Source of the DNA: JBGSWC01 sp041752635
Lineage (GTDB): Bacteria; Planctomycetota; Planctomycetia; Pirellulales; Lacipirellulaceae
Direction: 5' to 3'
Length of the DNA stretch: 31,144 nucleotides
Assembly (NCBI GenBank): GCA_041752635.1
Contig: JBGSWC010000167.1
Span: 1 to 31,144, forward strand
Shown one piece after another: positions 1 to 7,979 of the stretch (positions are counted from its first letter, which is position 1; each line of letters starts with the position of its first letter). Below the pieces are notes generated by a model, which saw only the letters and a list, made by a program, of their open reading frames with translations, was not told the origin of the DNA and ran no database searches. The position numbers and the translations under genes are program-made.

Positions 1-1
1 G

Positions 2-484
2 ATGTTCGGCCACATCGAGACGCTCGCCGAACGCATCGAACACCTCGAGCGTGTCCGCCAACTACAAGACGAAACCGCTGGCTTTACCGCTTACATCTGT
101 TGGACATTTCAGTCCGAAAATACCGATATGGCCGACACGCCTACCGTTGGGTCGTTCGAGTATCTCAAGACGAATGCCGTGTCGCGGCTTTACCTCGACA
201 ACATCGCTAACATTCAGTCGAGCTGGGTTACCCAAGGACTCAAGGTTGGCCAAATGGCCCTGCTCTACGGGGCTAACGACATGGGGAGTCTGATGCTCGA
301 AGAAAATGTCGTTGCCGAAGCCGGGACGGTCCACTTCTTAACGCTCGACGACATCCGCAATGCGATCTCGGAATTGGGTTACACACCGCGCCAACGGAAT
401 GTCTTCTACGACCTGATCGACAATGAGGTCGAAACGTTGCAGGCAGCCGAATCCGCGCTACCGGCGCTGCCAATTGTGAGCTAG
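2..484 (+). CDS. mqnC: Cyclic dehypoxanthinyl futalosine synthase MqnC, C-terminal part (5' end outside window)
   Basis: This is the C-terminal 160 residues of a radical SAM enzyme that cyclises dehypoxanthine futalosine in the futalosine route to menaquinone, in the cytoplasm. The radical SAM CxxxCxxC site lies upstream of the window. Visible MqnC-type landmarks are LQDETAGFTAYICWTFQ near the start, RLYLDNIANIQSSWV, the LLYGANDMGSLMLEENVV block, and a tail with GYTPRQRNVFYD. The reading frame is open at base 2, and the first methionine is internal to the family alignment, so this is a truncation by the window edge and not a broken gene. The family assignment rests on these remembered motifs. 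A related MqnE/MqnC-type radical SAM protein is the only realistic alternative. A long inverted repeat starts 24 bp after the stop. Confidence 0.88.
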   Translation: MFGHIETLAERIEHLERVRQLQDETAGFTAYICWTFQSENTDMADTPTVGSFEYLKTNAVSRLYLDNIANIQSSWVTQGLKVGQMALLYGANDMGSLMLEENVVAEAGTVHFLTLDDIRNAISELGYTPRQRNVFYDLIDNEVETLQAAESALPALPIVS

Positions 485-507
485 ACTTCTCTGAAGTTAA
501 AAAGAGA

Positions 508-698
508 AACCGCAGAGGGCGCAAAGAGCGCGAAGGAAGCAGCAGAGAAAAAAATAGCCACAGATGGACGCAGATGAACACAGATACACAAAAGAGGAAA
601 TTAGCCAGCAAAGCCGACGCCTTTTTCTATCTGTGTTCATCCGTGCTGATCTGTGGCTAATTGTTTTCTTCTCTGCGCTCTTTGCGCCCTCTGTGGTT
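508..698. repeat. Long imperfect inverted repeat (AACCGC family)
   Basis: The left arm 508-586 and the right arm 628-698 are imperfect reverse complements over about 70 bases. Both begin (outermost) AACCRCAGAGGGCGCAAAGA, continue through an A-rich stretch and TAGCCACAGAT, and end in TGAACACAGATA before a 41-base centre. It occupies almost the whole gap between mqnC and natA. Shorter relatives lie at 5028-5092, 12761-12834 and 30481-30500. The RNA could fold into a very long hairpin. No ORF or transposase is inside. I recall similar CACAGATGAACACAGAT repeats being common in environmental bacterial genomes, but this was not searched. Confidence 0.85.
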
Positions 699-721
699 CA
701 ATTTTTTGTCGGTGACTCTGC

Positions 722-1486
722 ATGATCGACGTTTCGGGACTCACGAAGGTCTACGATGATTTGCGGTTTGGCCCGCAGACGGCGCTCGACAACTTTTCGT
801 TTCAGGCGGCAGCAGGCGAGGTATTTGGAATTCTCGGCCCTAATGGCGCCGGCAAGACGACCGCCTTGCGGATTCTCTGCACGTTGCTCAAACCAACTTC
901 GGGGTTCGCCCGCGTCAACGGGTTCGACGTCGAAACCCAGCCCGAACTTGTGCGGCACCAAATTGGTGTGATCGCCGCCAACACGGCGGTCTACGATCGT
1001 ATGACCGCCTGGGAAATGGTCGATTATTTCGGCCGCCTGCATGGCATCGAACCCGCCACACTTCGCGAGCGCATGGAATCCGTTTTCGCGCGCCTCCGTA
1101 TGAATGACATTCGCGAAGTGATGGGGGGCAAAATGTCGACCGGCATGAAACAGAAAGTCGCCATTGCCCGAGCGTTGGTTCACGATCCGCCGGTGCTGGT
1201 GTTCGACGAAGCAACGAACGGACTTGATGTCTTGGTCGCACGGAATTTACTCAACACCATTGTCGAGCTACGCGACCAGGGTAAGTGCATCGTTTTTTCG
1301 ACGCACATCATGCGCGAGGTCGAGCGACTCTGCACTCATGTCGCAATCATGCATCGCGGTAAAAAACTGGCTGAGGGAACGCTTCCAGAGTTACGCGAAG
1401 AGTATCACGAACAGGATGTCGAAGAAATTTTCTTCGAGCTCGTGGGTCGTGCCGAGCAACTCGCGCTGGCGGAGGAAACCGCTTGA
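722..1486 (+). CDS. natA: ABC transporter ATP-binding protein, NatA type
   Basis: A 254-residue ATPase subunit that should drive export through the membrane partner encoded immediately downstream. Walker A is GPNGAGKTT at residues 39-47. The signature region reads MSTGMKQKVAIARAL in place of LSGGQ, followed by Walker B VLVFDEATNGLDV and the switch histidine in FSTHIM. The S-T-G-M-K-Q-K signature and F-D-E-A-T-N-G-L-D are typical of NatA-like Na+ exporters, but the real substrate cannot be read from sequence. The ATG at 722 has no clear Shine-Dalgarno sequence. The gene overlaps natB by 4 bp, so the two are translated as one operon. Confidence 0.92.
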   Translation: MIDVSGLTKVYDDLRFGPQTALDNFSFQAAAGEVFGILGPNGAGKTTALRILCTLLKPTSGFARVNGFDVETQPELVRHQIGVIAANTAVYDRMTAWEMVDYFGRLHGIEPATLRERMESVFARLRMNDIREVMGGKMSTGMKQKVAIARALVHDPPVLVFDEATNGLDVLVARNLLNTIVELRDQGKCIVFSTHIMREVERLCTHVAIMHRGKKLAEGTLPELREEYHEQDVEEIFFELVGRAEQLALAEETA

Positions 1487-3639
1487 ATTGGCGCAACGTC
1501 GAACTCGTTTGGCACCGCGAGCTGCGCGATCAGTTCCGTGATCGTCGATCGCTGTTTATGGTGGCCGTGCTGCCGGTGCTACTGTACCCGATGCTCGGGG
1601 CGCTCATGATGCAGTTGGCCGGCTTCCTGAAAGACCATAATACGCAAGTGTGGGTGATCGGTGCCGAGCAGCTCGCCGACATCAAGCCACGATTGTTTGC
1701 CGACGAGCAGTTCGCGTCGAGCCTGTTGCCACCTGGTTCAACACCGCCCAAGTTTGAGCTCAAGTTCCAAGACTCGGCCGGTAACAATAACAACAAGTTG
1801 CGCATCGCTCGCGACGCGCTGCAGCGGGGCGAATATGACGTGGTGGTCTACTTTCCGCCTGGTTTCGCCGACGAGATCGCCCGATTGCAGTCGCCTGACG
1901 CCGAAAATTCCCTGAGCAAATCGCCCAGCGGACGCGAGCCACCATTGCCAATCGTCTATTTCAATTCGGCGAAAGAAACTTCTGACGCCGGACAGATGCG
2001 AGTCGACCGCATGCTCGGCTTATGGCAAGCGCAGCTCATTCGCGGCAACCTCGAAGCTCGCGACGTCCCGGTCGACGTCGCGACTCCGTTCCGCGTCGAT
2101 CCACAAGACGTTGCCCCCAGTGGTGGACGAGAGACCCGCACTTGGGCGCGGTTGCTGCCGTTCATTGTATTTGTGTGGGCGCTCACCGGAGCGTTCTATC
2201 CGGCGGTTGATTTGTGTGCGGGCGAAAAAGAACGAGGGACACTCGAATCGCTACTCACCAGTCCGGCACTTCGTAGCGAAATCGTCAGCGGCAAACTGCT
2301 GACCGTCATCACTTTTAGCATTTGTAGCGCGGTCGCGAACCTCGCCAGCATGGCGCTTACCGGCAAAGTGGTGATGGCCCAGTTCGGCATGCAGCCGCCA
2401 CCGTTGTCGGCATTTGTTTGGCTGGTGGTCGCACTGATTCCGATGTCGGCCCTATTCAGTGCCCTCGCCCTCGCCGTCGCCGCGTTTGCGCGGAGCACAA
2501 AAGAAGGGCAGTACTACTTGATGCCGCTGCTGCTCTGTAGTCTGCCCCTGATGGTCTTGCCGCTCGCGCCCAATGTCGAACTTAACCTCGGAACCAGCCT
2601 CATACCGGTCACCGGCATGGTGCTACTACTCCGCTCGGCGATCGAGGGAAACATCGGCCCCGCCCTTCCCTATTTGCCGATGGTCGCCATCGTCACGCTC
2701 GTTTGCTGTTGGCTAGCGATTCGCTGGGCGGTGGCTCAGTTCAACAGCGAAACGGTGCTCTTTCGCGAAAGCGAAAACTTCACCCCCGGGCTGTGGCTGC
2801 GGAAACTGTACTCAGATCGCCCTGCCGTTCAGGGTGGCGGTGCGGCAATGGCCTGCATCGCGGCCATTTACTTCGCGCAGTTTCAGGCGAAGTCGCTGGG
2901 GGCCGATTTGTCGACGCCCGGGCTCATTAAACTGGTGCTCATCAGCCAAGCTTGCATACTCGTGCCGCCGCTGCTGATGGCATGGCTACTCGCCCGCGAC
3001 AGTTGGTCGGCACTTCGCCTGCGGTGGCCTGTCGCGGCCTGGCATATTCCGGCCGGATGTTTGCTCGCGCTCTTTATGCATCCCCTCGGCTTGCAACTTC
3101 GGGCGTGGATTACTCACGTCTATCCATTGCCGGACCGCCTCGCTGAATTATTCGACAAAGCCGACGGGATGCCAATCGCATTGGCGTTGTTGCTCATCGC
3201 GGTGTTGCCGGGTATCTGTGAAGAACTTGCCTTTCGTGGGTTCATACTCACAGGGCTGCGGAAGTCGACCGGCCCGGTCATGGCCGTGGCAGTAAGTTCG
3301 TTAGCATTTGGATTTGCCCACGGCATTCTGCAACAGAGTCTTCTCGCGAGCCTGCTGGGTGTGGCGTTGGGAGTGATCGCTTTGCGGACCCGCAGCGTGC
3401 TTCCCGGGATTTTTTTCCATATCACCTACAACGCCAACAATGTGCTACGGCTCGGATTTGGCTCCGACTTCGAAACAGCCGCTTCGGAGTATGGTTTTGG
3501 CTGGATTCTGGGCGGCTACGTCGACAAAATGCCGGTTTATTCGCCTGAATTCACCGCGATTTGCTCGTTTGTTTCCATCGGGCTGGTTTGGGCAATCTGT
3601 CGCAGTCGTCCGGCTGACCAATTAGAAGAAGTTGGCTAA
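1483..3639 (+). CDS. natB: NatB-type ABC permease fused to a CPBP (CAAX-type) intramembrane protease
   Basis: This 718-residue membrane protein starts at TTG 1483, overlapping the natA stop by 4 bp. The first ~430 residues are an ABC-2/NatB permease: an N-terminal membrane segment (FMVAVLPVLLYPMLGALMMQ), a large extracytoplasmic domain, then a helix cluster that contains GEKERGTLESLLTSP. The last ~250 residues form a CPBP domain with all three expected motifs: EELAFR at 580-585 (E580, E581, R585), FAHG with H613, and H646 followed by ITYNA. All candidate catalytic residues are present, so the protease half looks active. In bacteria CPBP proteins range from prenyl-protein proteases to bacteriocin self-immunity proteins. 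Here the fusion ties proteolysis to an exporter. The combined architecture is known in databases; its substrate is not. Confidence 0.92.
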   Translation: MNWRNVELVWHRELRDQFRDRRSLFMVAVLPVLLYPMLGALMMQLAGFLKDHNTQVWVIGAEQLADIKPRLFADEQFASSLLPPGSTPPKFELKFQDSAGNNNNKLRIARDALQRGEYDVVVYFPPGFADEIARLQSPDAENSLSKSPSGREPPLPIVYFNSAKETSDAGQMRVDRMLGLWQAQLIRGNLEARDVPVDVATPFRVDPQDVAPSGGRETRTWARLLPFIVFVWALTGAFYPAVDLCAGEKERGTLESLLTSPALRSEIVSGKLLTVITFSICSAVANLASMALTGKVVMAQFGMQPPPLSAFVWLVVALIPMSALFSALALAVAAFARSTKEGQYYLMPLLLCSLPLMVLPLAPNVELNLGTSLIPVTGMVLLLRSAIEGNIGPALPYLPMVAIVTLVCCWLAIRWAVAQFNSETVLFRESENFTPGLWLRKLYSDRPAVQGGGAAMACIAAIYFAQFQAKSLGADLSTPGLIKLVLISQACILVPPLLMAWLLARDSWSALRLRWPVAAWHIPAGCLLALFMHPLGLQLRAWITHVYPLPDRLAELFDKADGMPIALALLLIAVLPGICEELAFRGFILTGLRKSTGPVMAVAVSSLAFGFAHGILQQSLLASLLGVALGVIALRTRSVLPGIFFHITYNANNVLRLGFGSDFETAASEYGFGWILGGYVDKMPVYSPEFTAICSFVSIGLVWAICRSRPADQLEEVG

Positions 3640-3759
3640 CTTCCCGAATTTTACGCCTGCCGCTGGCGAAAAAAGTGGGTAGAATCATGGGCTTGCCATT
3701 CATCCCCGCTCACCTCACTTTTGCCCGTTCCGGGCTCCCCAGCCGAAGAGGTCGATAAG

Positions 3760-5013
3760 TTGCTAGCTCTGCGTGCCCGTATGGTTTTTCCTGTCACCGC
3801 GCCACCTCTGGCCGATGGTGTTGTCGTTGTTCAATCGGGTCGCGTGACGCAGATTGGCCGCAAACCGCCGGCAGGCGTCGAAGTGACTGACCTTGGAAAC
3901 GTGGCACTCATGCCGGGCCTAGTCAACGCCCACACCCATCTGGAATTCAGCGATCGCAAAAAGCCGCTGGGCAAGCCCGGTATGGCGATGAGCGAGTGGG
4001 TGCAACAGATCGTGAACCACCGTGCGACCGCGAAAAAGAAGGTCGCCGCCATCCATGCGGGGCAGCGTGAAAGCCTGCAGATGGGCGTCACCACCGTGGG
4101 CGAAATTAGTACCACAATGGCGGTCGATTATTTGACTTACCCCCGCGCGCCACGAACCTTGCGGTTTCACGAGGTGATTGGCTTCTCGCAGGCCCGAGCG
4201 AACTCGGCCCACGGAGCCGCCGTGAAAAAACTCGGCCAGGGCTCGGCGTTTCCCTCGCTCGAAACCGTGCCCGGTGTGTCGCTCGAAGGTCTCAGCCCCC
4301 ACGCACCCTATACCGTGTCTCCGCCGCTGGTGCGGCAACTCGTCGCGACCGCCGGCGAACGCAATCTGCCGGTTGCCTTCCACCTGGCCGAATCGGTCGA
4401 AGAACTCGACTTCCTGATGAGCGGCAGCGGCGGGTTTCAGGCAATCCTCGAAGAACGTGGCATGTGGGATCCCTGGGCCGTGCCGCGTGGGTCGGCACCG
4501 CTCGACTATCTGCGGATGTTGATTCGGTCGCCTCGAGCGCTTGTCGTCCACGGCAACTATCTTGACCGCAAAGAATTAGCCTTCGTCGGTCGCCACCGCG
4601 ATTCGCTCTCGCTTGTCTATTGTCCACGAACGCACGCCTACTTCGGCCACACCCCTTATCCTCTCGAAGAAGCGTTGTCGCTGAACGTAAGGGTTTGTCT
4701 CGGCACCGACAGCCGCGCGTCGAACCCCGATTTGAGTCTGCTGAGCGAAATGCGCACGGTCGCCGTGAAACACCCACGGGTGAACCCCGAGCAAATTCTC
4801 GAAATGGGCACTTTCAGCGCGGCGACCGCGATGAACATTGACCGCGTCTGCGGAGCCATCCAACCGAACCGCCCCGCCGACATGATTTCGGTGCCAGTTC
4901 CCGACGGTGCGGGAGACAATCCGCTCGACGTGCTCGCCGCCGTGCTCCATGATTCAAGGCCAGCCAACGCCGTATGGATCGCCGGCGAACCGGTGTCGCT
5001 CGACGCGGAGTAG
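3760..5013 (+). CDS. Amidohydrolase (COG0402 / MtaD-SsnA group), candidate aminodeoxyfutalosine deaminase
   Basis: A 417-residue metal-dependent hydrolase of the TIM-barrel amidohydrolase superfamily. The metal site is visible as HTH (H58, H60) in NAHTHLEF, then SPHAPYTVS, AFHLAES, VHGNYLD, and D317 in GTDSRASNPDLSLLSEM. This set is typical of deaminases acting on purine-like or guanine-like substrates. I chose TTG 3760 because GAAGAGG ends 8 bases before it and the product then opens LALRARMVFPV, the normal start of the family. The frame stays open to TTG 3721 and an ATG lies at 3781. Some COG0402 members deaminate 6-aminodeoxyfutalosine, and mqnC lies 3.3 kb upstream on the same strand, so that role is plausible. 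S-adenosylhomocysteine or guanine deaminase remain alternatives. Confidence 0.9.
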   Translation: MLALRARMVFPVTAPPLADGVVVVQSGRVTQIGRKPPAGVEVTDLGNVALMPGLVNAHTHLEFSDRKKPLGKPGMAMSEWVQQIVNHRATAKKKVAAIHAGQRESLQMGVTTVGEISTTMAVDYLTYPRAPRTLRFHEVIGFSQARANSAHGAAVKKLGQGSAFPSLETVPGVSLEGLSPHAPYTVSPPLVRQLVATAGERNLPVAFHLAESVEELDFLMSGSGGFQAILEERGMWDPWAVPRGSAPLDYLRMLIRSPRALVVHGNYLDRKELAFVGRHRDSLSLVYCPRTHAYFGHTPYPLEEALSLNVRVCLGTDSRASNPDLSLLSEMRTVAVKHPRVNPEQILEMGTFSAATAMNIDRVCGAIQPNRPADMISVPVPDGAGDNPLDVLAAVLHDSRPANAVWIAGEPVSLDAE

Positions 5014-5027
5014 TTTGGCTTTTAACC

Positions 5028-5092
5028 GCTGAATCACAGTGAACACGGCGGAAAAAATAACTGTCTCAGTGCTCTCAGTGACTCACCGGTGT
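5028..5092. repeat. Short inverted repeat of the AACCGC family
   Basis: It begins 14 bases after the amidohydrolase stop. AACCGCTGAATCACAGTGA on the left is answered by the reverse complement of CACCGGTGAGTCACTGA on the right, around an A-rich centre. The outer end resembles the termini of the 508-698 repeat. Its right edge runs over the GTG at 5091, an argument against using that GTG as the start of the next gene. Confidence 0.65.
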
Positions 5093-5123
5093 GTCTTCTC
5101 CCGTAATCCATGAAAAGATTGAA

Positions 5124-5615
5124 ATGAACGGTATCGCAGTCATCAAGCAAACCGCAGGCACGACAAAAATGGTCGTCGATGCCTATTTGAGCGATCTGTC
5201 GGACGACGATTTGCTGAAACGCCCGGCCCCTGGTTGTAATCACATCGCCTGGCAACTGGGCCACTTGATAGCCGCTGAATGCGACATGCTCAACGGAGTC
5301 AGGCCGGGTGCGGCGCCCGAGTTGCCCGCCGGGTTCGTCGAGGCTCATTCGAAAGAAACGTCGAGCAGTGACGACGCCAGCAAGTTCCACAGCAAAGCCG
5401 AATACATGACGCTTTGGGAATCGGTCGCGGCCGCCACGAACAATGTTCTCGACTCGATGACCGACGCCGACCTCGACGCACCCGCCCCCGAAAGGTTGCG
5501 CGAGTGGTTTCCGACCGTCGGCGCGGTCATGGTGCTCATCGCGACTCACTCGTTAATGCATGCCGGGCAGTGGGTGCCAGTGCGACGGGCGCTGGGCAAG
5601 CCGGTGGTAATCTAA
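5124..5615 (+). CDS. DinB-like family protein
   Basis: A 163-residue cytoplasmic four-helix-bundle protein of the DinB/YfiT-like superfamily. Members usually hold one metal with three histidines, and some act as thiol-S-transferases or handle DNA-damage products. The fingerprint is NHIAWQLGHL in the first third and HSLMHAGQWVPVRRALGKP at the C-terminus, which supply the likely metal ligands. The ATG at 5124 (MNGIAVIKQT) is preferred to the in-frame GTG at 5091, because the latter sits on the edge of an intergenic repeat and the shorter form begins as relatives do. The substrate is unknown. The gene ends 55 bp before a bidirectional terminator. Confidence 0.88.
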   Translation: MNGIAVIKQTAGTTKMVVDAYLSDLSDDDLLKRPAPGCNHIAWQLGHLIAAECDMLNGVRPGAAPELPAGFVEAHSKETSSSDDASKFHSKAEYMTLWESVAAATNNVLDSMTDADLDAPAPERLREWFPTVGAVMVLIATHSLMHAGQWVPVRRALGKPVVI

Positions 5616-5669
5616 GTAATACTCGACCGCGGCAAGAGTCGGCGTAAACGGCGACTCGATTGTCGAGCC

Positions 5670-5714
5670 AAAAAAGTCGCTGACCACAATACGCGGTCAA
5701 CGACTTTCGTTTTC
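5670..5714. terminator. Bidirectional intrinsic terminator between convergent genes
   Basis: The stem pairs AAAGTCGCTGACC (5673-5685) with GGTCAACGACTTT (5695-5707), with one mismatch and a 9-base loop. The right side is followed by CGTTTTC. The left side is preceded by a run of A, which reads as T on the minus strand. It serves both the DinB gene (+) and the secreted protein gene (-). Confidence 0.75.
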
Positions 5715-5750
5715 TTCGCTGCCGAATTCTTGCGAATCTGGCTACATCGC

Positions 5751-6449
5751 TTAGTGGCAATGGGCCGCGGTGAGCGACACCAGTTGGCTGGCCAAGTTGT
5801 GCAGTGTGGCCGCTTGCGAGCGAAGCTGGTCGCAGGGATCGACTGGCACGACGGGTCGGCCGACGTAGTGGCGATTGCCGCTGAACTGATGTTGTAAAGG
5901 TTGGTTATTGACGAGTCGAATCGATGGCTTGCCACCGCCGAACTGTAAAGCAATGCCTAGCCCCGACCGCTGTTGCGGGATGATTTGGCGATTGAAGGGC
6001 ACGAATTCGTGTCCGATCGGTCCGCCCGGTGGGGCGAAGAACCGGCGGTCGCTGAGCGCATCGTCGAGTTCATCGACCACGTCACAGATGTCTTTTTCAA
6101 CGTCGCGGGCACGGCGAGCAACACGGTCCCAACGGTCGGGTCGGCGGGCTGCTTCGTGAATCGCCTGATCGAGATCGGCCAACTCACGCTGGGCGTCACG
6201 GATGTCGCCACACAGGTGGTCGTAGTGGCGGCTGCCGGCAAGATGGCGGTGTGCGTCGGCTGCGAACAATCGCAACTCATAGATCAACTGCTGCGAAAGG
6301 TTGTGAACCTGGTGAATCGGCAACGGGGGCTGTCCACCATAAAACTGATTTCCGTAGAAACTAGAATGACCGTGCTGCGCACTGGCCGTCGTGGCGGCAA
6401 GCAAAACACAAAGCGAAGCGGCAACGGGAACGATCGATTTCTTCAACAT
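5751..6449 (-). CDS. Secreted protein of unknown function, helical
   Basis: A 232-residue protein with a clear Sec signal peptide (MLKKSIVPVAASLCVLLAATTASA, cut before QHGH). The mature part opens with a His/Gly-rich stretch. It continues with a strongly charged, probably helical section of about 100 residues rich in Asp, Arg and His (IRDAQRELADLDQAIHEAAR, VEKDICDVVDELDDALSD), a Gly/Pro-rich linker, and a short C-terminal helix. GGAGGAG stands 5 bases before the ATG, one of the best ribosome sites in the window. I do not recognise a named domain. It was probably exported to the periplasm. Confidence 0.83.
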   Translation of the reverse strand: MLKKSIVPVAASLCVLLAATTASAQHGHSSFYGNQFYGGQPPLPIHQVHNLSQQLIYELRLFAADAHRHLAGSRHYDHLCGDIRDAQRELADLDQAIHEAARRPDRWDRVARRARDVEKDICDVVDELDDALSDRRFFAPPGGPIGHEFVPFNRQIIPQQRSGLGIALQFGGGKPSIRLVNNQPLQHQFSGNRHYVGRPVVPVDPCDQLRSQAATLHNLASQLVSLTAAHCH

Positions 6450-6454
6450 GGCAT

Positions 6455-6480
6455 CTCCTCCGGGAGTCCCGTGGCGGGAC
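6455..6480 (-). promoter_or_regulatory. Strong Shine-Dalgarno with adjacent 5'-leader hairpin
   Basis: On the minus strand a perfect 6-bp stem (GTCCCG/CGGGAC, loop CCA; 6466-6480) ends four bases before GGAGGAG, the ribosome site of the secreted protein gene at 5751-6449. The closeness could affect ribosome access or mRNA stability. This is inference from position only. Confidence 0.4.
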
Positions 6481-6605
6481 GTGACAGGGATCGTGCGGCA
6501 TTCGCTTCGCGGCCAACCTAGCCACGCTGGGATCAGCGATCGAGCACGAGAGGAGAGAAAAGCAGCTAGCGGGCCAGAGTTGGCTATGAGTCACCAAAAA
6601 TCGGG

Positions 6606-6715
6606 TAAGTCTCTAATTTACAGAGACTTATGCGATTTTATGAGTCTTGAGTCGAGTCGTTTAAATCGCGATTTGTGTGATCGTAATGACTGCGCCATCG
6701 ACGGAATGATGGCGC
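6606..6715. repeat. Cluster of three perfect palindromes in a gene-free stretch
   Basis: Bases 6450-6789 hold no credible gene. Inside are TAAGTCTCT/AGAGACTTA (6606-6630, 7-base loop), the 12-bp palindrome AAATCGCGATTT (6663-6674), and GCGCCATC/GATGGCGC (6692-6715, 8-base loop). The region lies downstream of the minus-strand gene 6790-7836 and upstream of 5751-6449, so terminator or operator roles are both possible. None has a convincing T-run. Confidence 0.6.
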
Positions 6716-6789
6716 TGTACAGAGGTTAAGCACCACCCAATGTGCTGCCCAAAGACCTGCCGGCCAAGGTTCTTTATCGGGCTTGTGTG

Positions 6790-7836
6790 CTATCGCCGCC
6801 GCCCGAAAAAGCCACCAAGTATCCCGCCTTTTTTCTTGTCGGCTTCGTGTTCTTCTGTCACGGGGAACGTCGGCACGCGCTCACCCTTCTTGCGAATGAT
6901 GTCGGTCGCGACTTTGCCGTGGGGCGGGATCACGAAAATCTTCGGGTCGTCGATCGTCCAAGGGGTGCTCCACGACTGGCCATTGTCCCAGTTGGCGACG
7001 TTGAAAAAGAAGTTGTTGAAGCAGAGGCACTTGTAGTTGTAGGCGAATTGCGATGTCAGGTAGTCGTCTTCGGTCAGGTCGTCGACGCCTGGGCTGGCGT
7101 AGTAGTGAATCTGGCCATCGGGCGTGAACGACATGCCGAGCGTCCACCAACCGGGCTCCTCCATTTTGAGGCTCGCGATGTCTTGTCCGCGAGGATTCGA
7201 GCGAATCGAGAGCTGAGCGAAATCAGCGTCGGTGCTTCGCGATGTTTCGCTGCGAAACAGAATGAACATGCCAGGCCAGAAGGTGAGCGTCTCGCCATCG
7301 CTCCGCGTGCCGCGGCAGTCGGCTCGCATTCCAAACGACGCCCCGGTGCGATTTTCCCATTTGTCGAACTCGGGCAGGTAAACCCGCACCGTGCAGCTTG
7401 GTTGCCAGTCGACGGGAATCACCCGGCCCAACTTGCGGTCGACTTTCATCAACAGGTCGTCTTGCATCTGTTCGTTCGAGAAGCGTCCGGGGATTCCGGA
7501 GTCTTTGGTAGCGAGCAGCAGCGCGCCGGAGCTTCCTTCGATACCGCCAGGTGGCGTATCGATTCGCTTGACGACGTCGGGCGTCCCGCGTTTGGCCCCT
7601 TCGTGCCACAAGCCATTGTTCGAGACGCCGCCGGGTGCTCGCTGGTTTTCGTCTTGCTCGTAGCTGCTTTTGGGCAGGTTGAGGCGATAGGTCCAATTGG
7701 GGTCTTCGAAGTCGTCGCTGCAAAATGGCAGAAACTCACCCGTCCCCGGGACGAATGGTTGGCCAGCGACGGTCAAGCGTGACCCAGCTAGCAGTGCCAT
7801 TGAAGCAAACAAACAGCAAAAAGTGCGCATAGTCAT
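6790..7836 (-). CDS. Secreted protein of unknown function (348 aa)
   Basis: An exported 348-residue protein. The signal peptide covers about residues 1-25 (FCCLFASMALLAGSRLTVAG, then QPF). The mature sequence is rich in aromatic residues and has the feel of a beta-sandwich or concanavalin-like fold (CSDDFEDPNWTYRLNLPKSS, TVRVYLPEFDKWE, FWPGMFILFRSE, GWWTLGMSFTPDGQIHYYAS), ending in a basic tail KKKGGILGGFFGRRR. This fold guess is weak, and no catalytic motif is recognisable. The ATG at 7836 follows a GGGGGGAA run. It is head-to-tail with the other secreted gene, but 340 bp separate them, so joint transcription is uncertain. Confidence 0.82.
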   Translation of the reverse strand: MTMRTFCCLFASMALLAGSRLTVAGQPFVPGTGEFLPFCSDDFEDPNWTYRLNLPKSSYEQDENQRAPGGVSNNGLWHEGAKRGTPDVVKRIDTPPGGIEGSSGALLLATKDSGIPGRFSNEQMQDDLLMKVDRKLGRVIPVDWQPSCTVRVYLPEFDKWENRTGASFGMRADCRGTRSDGETLTFWPGMFILFRSETSRSTDADFAQLSIRSNPRGQDIASLKMEEPGWWTLGMSFTPDGQIHYYASPGVDDLTEDDYLTSQFAYNYKCLCFNNFFFNVANWDNGQSWSTPWTIDDPKIFVIPPHGKVATDIIRKKGERVPTFPVTEEHEADKKKGGILGGFFGRRR

Positions 7837-7940
7837 GCGAGAATTCCCCCCGGAAATCGGCCACGCCGGTGGCGTGGCATCGTGGCATAATTGGTCCTAT
7901 CGGTACAATCGGCAGGATGTTGCCGAGAGTTGAGTACTGA

Positions 7941-7968
7941 AATGTAGCCACCGTCGCCAGCCGGTGGA
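7941..7968 (+). repeat. REP-like element, forward copy A
   Basis: The head AATGTAG contains the GTAG tetranucleotide (7944-7947). It is followed by stem CCACCGTC, loop GCCA and stem GCCGGTGG (7 of 8 pairs). The element's last bases run into GGAGG (7966-7970), the ribosome site of the next gene. It forms an inverted pair with the copy at 8541-8570. Confidence 0.85.
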
Positions 7969-7979
7969 GGGCGACGGTG

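Noticed and set aside
487..508. TTCTCT/AGAGAA hairpin after mqnC as a terminator
   Set aside because: The stem is only 6 bp and A/T-containing, the loop is 10 bases, and no T-run follows.
6742..7782. 346-residue plus-strand open frame
   Set aside because: It lies antisense to the secreted 348-residue protein, which has a signal peptide and a plausible protein composition. The plus frame has none and mirrors the codon bias of the other strand.
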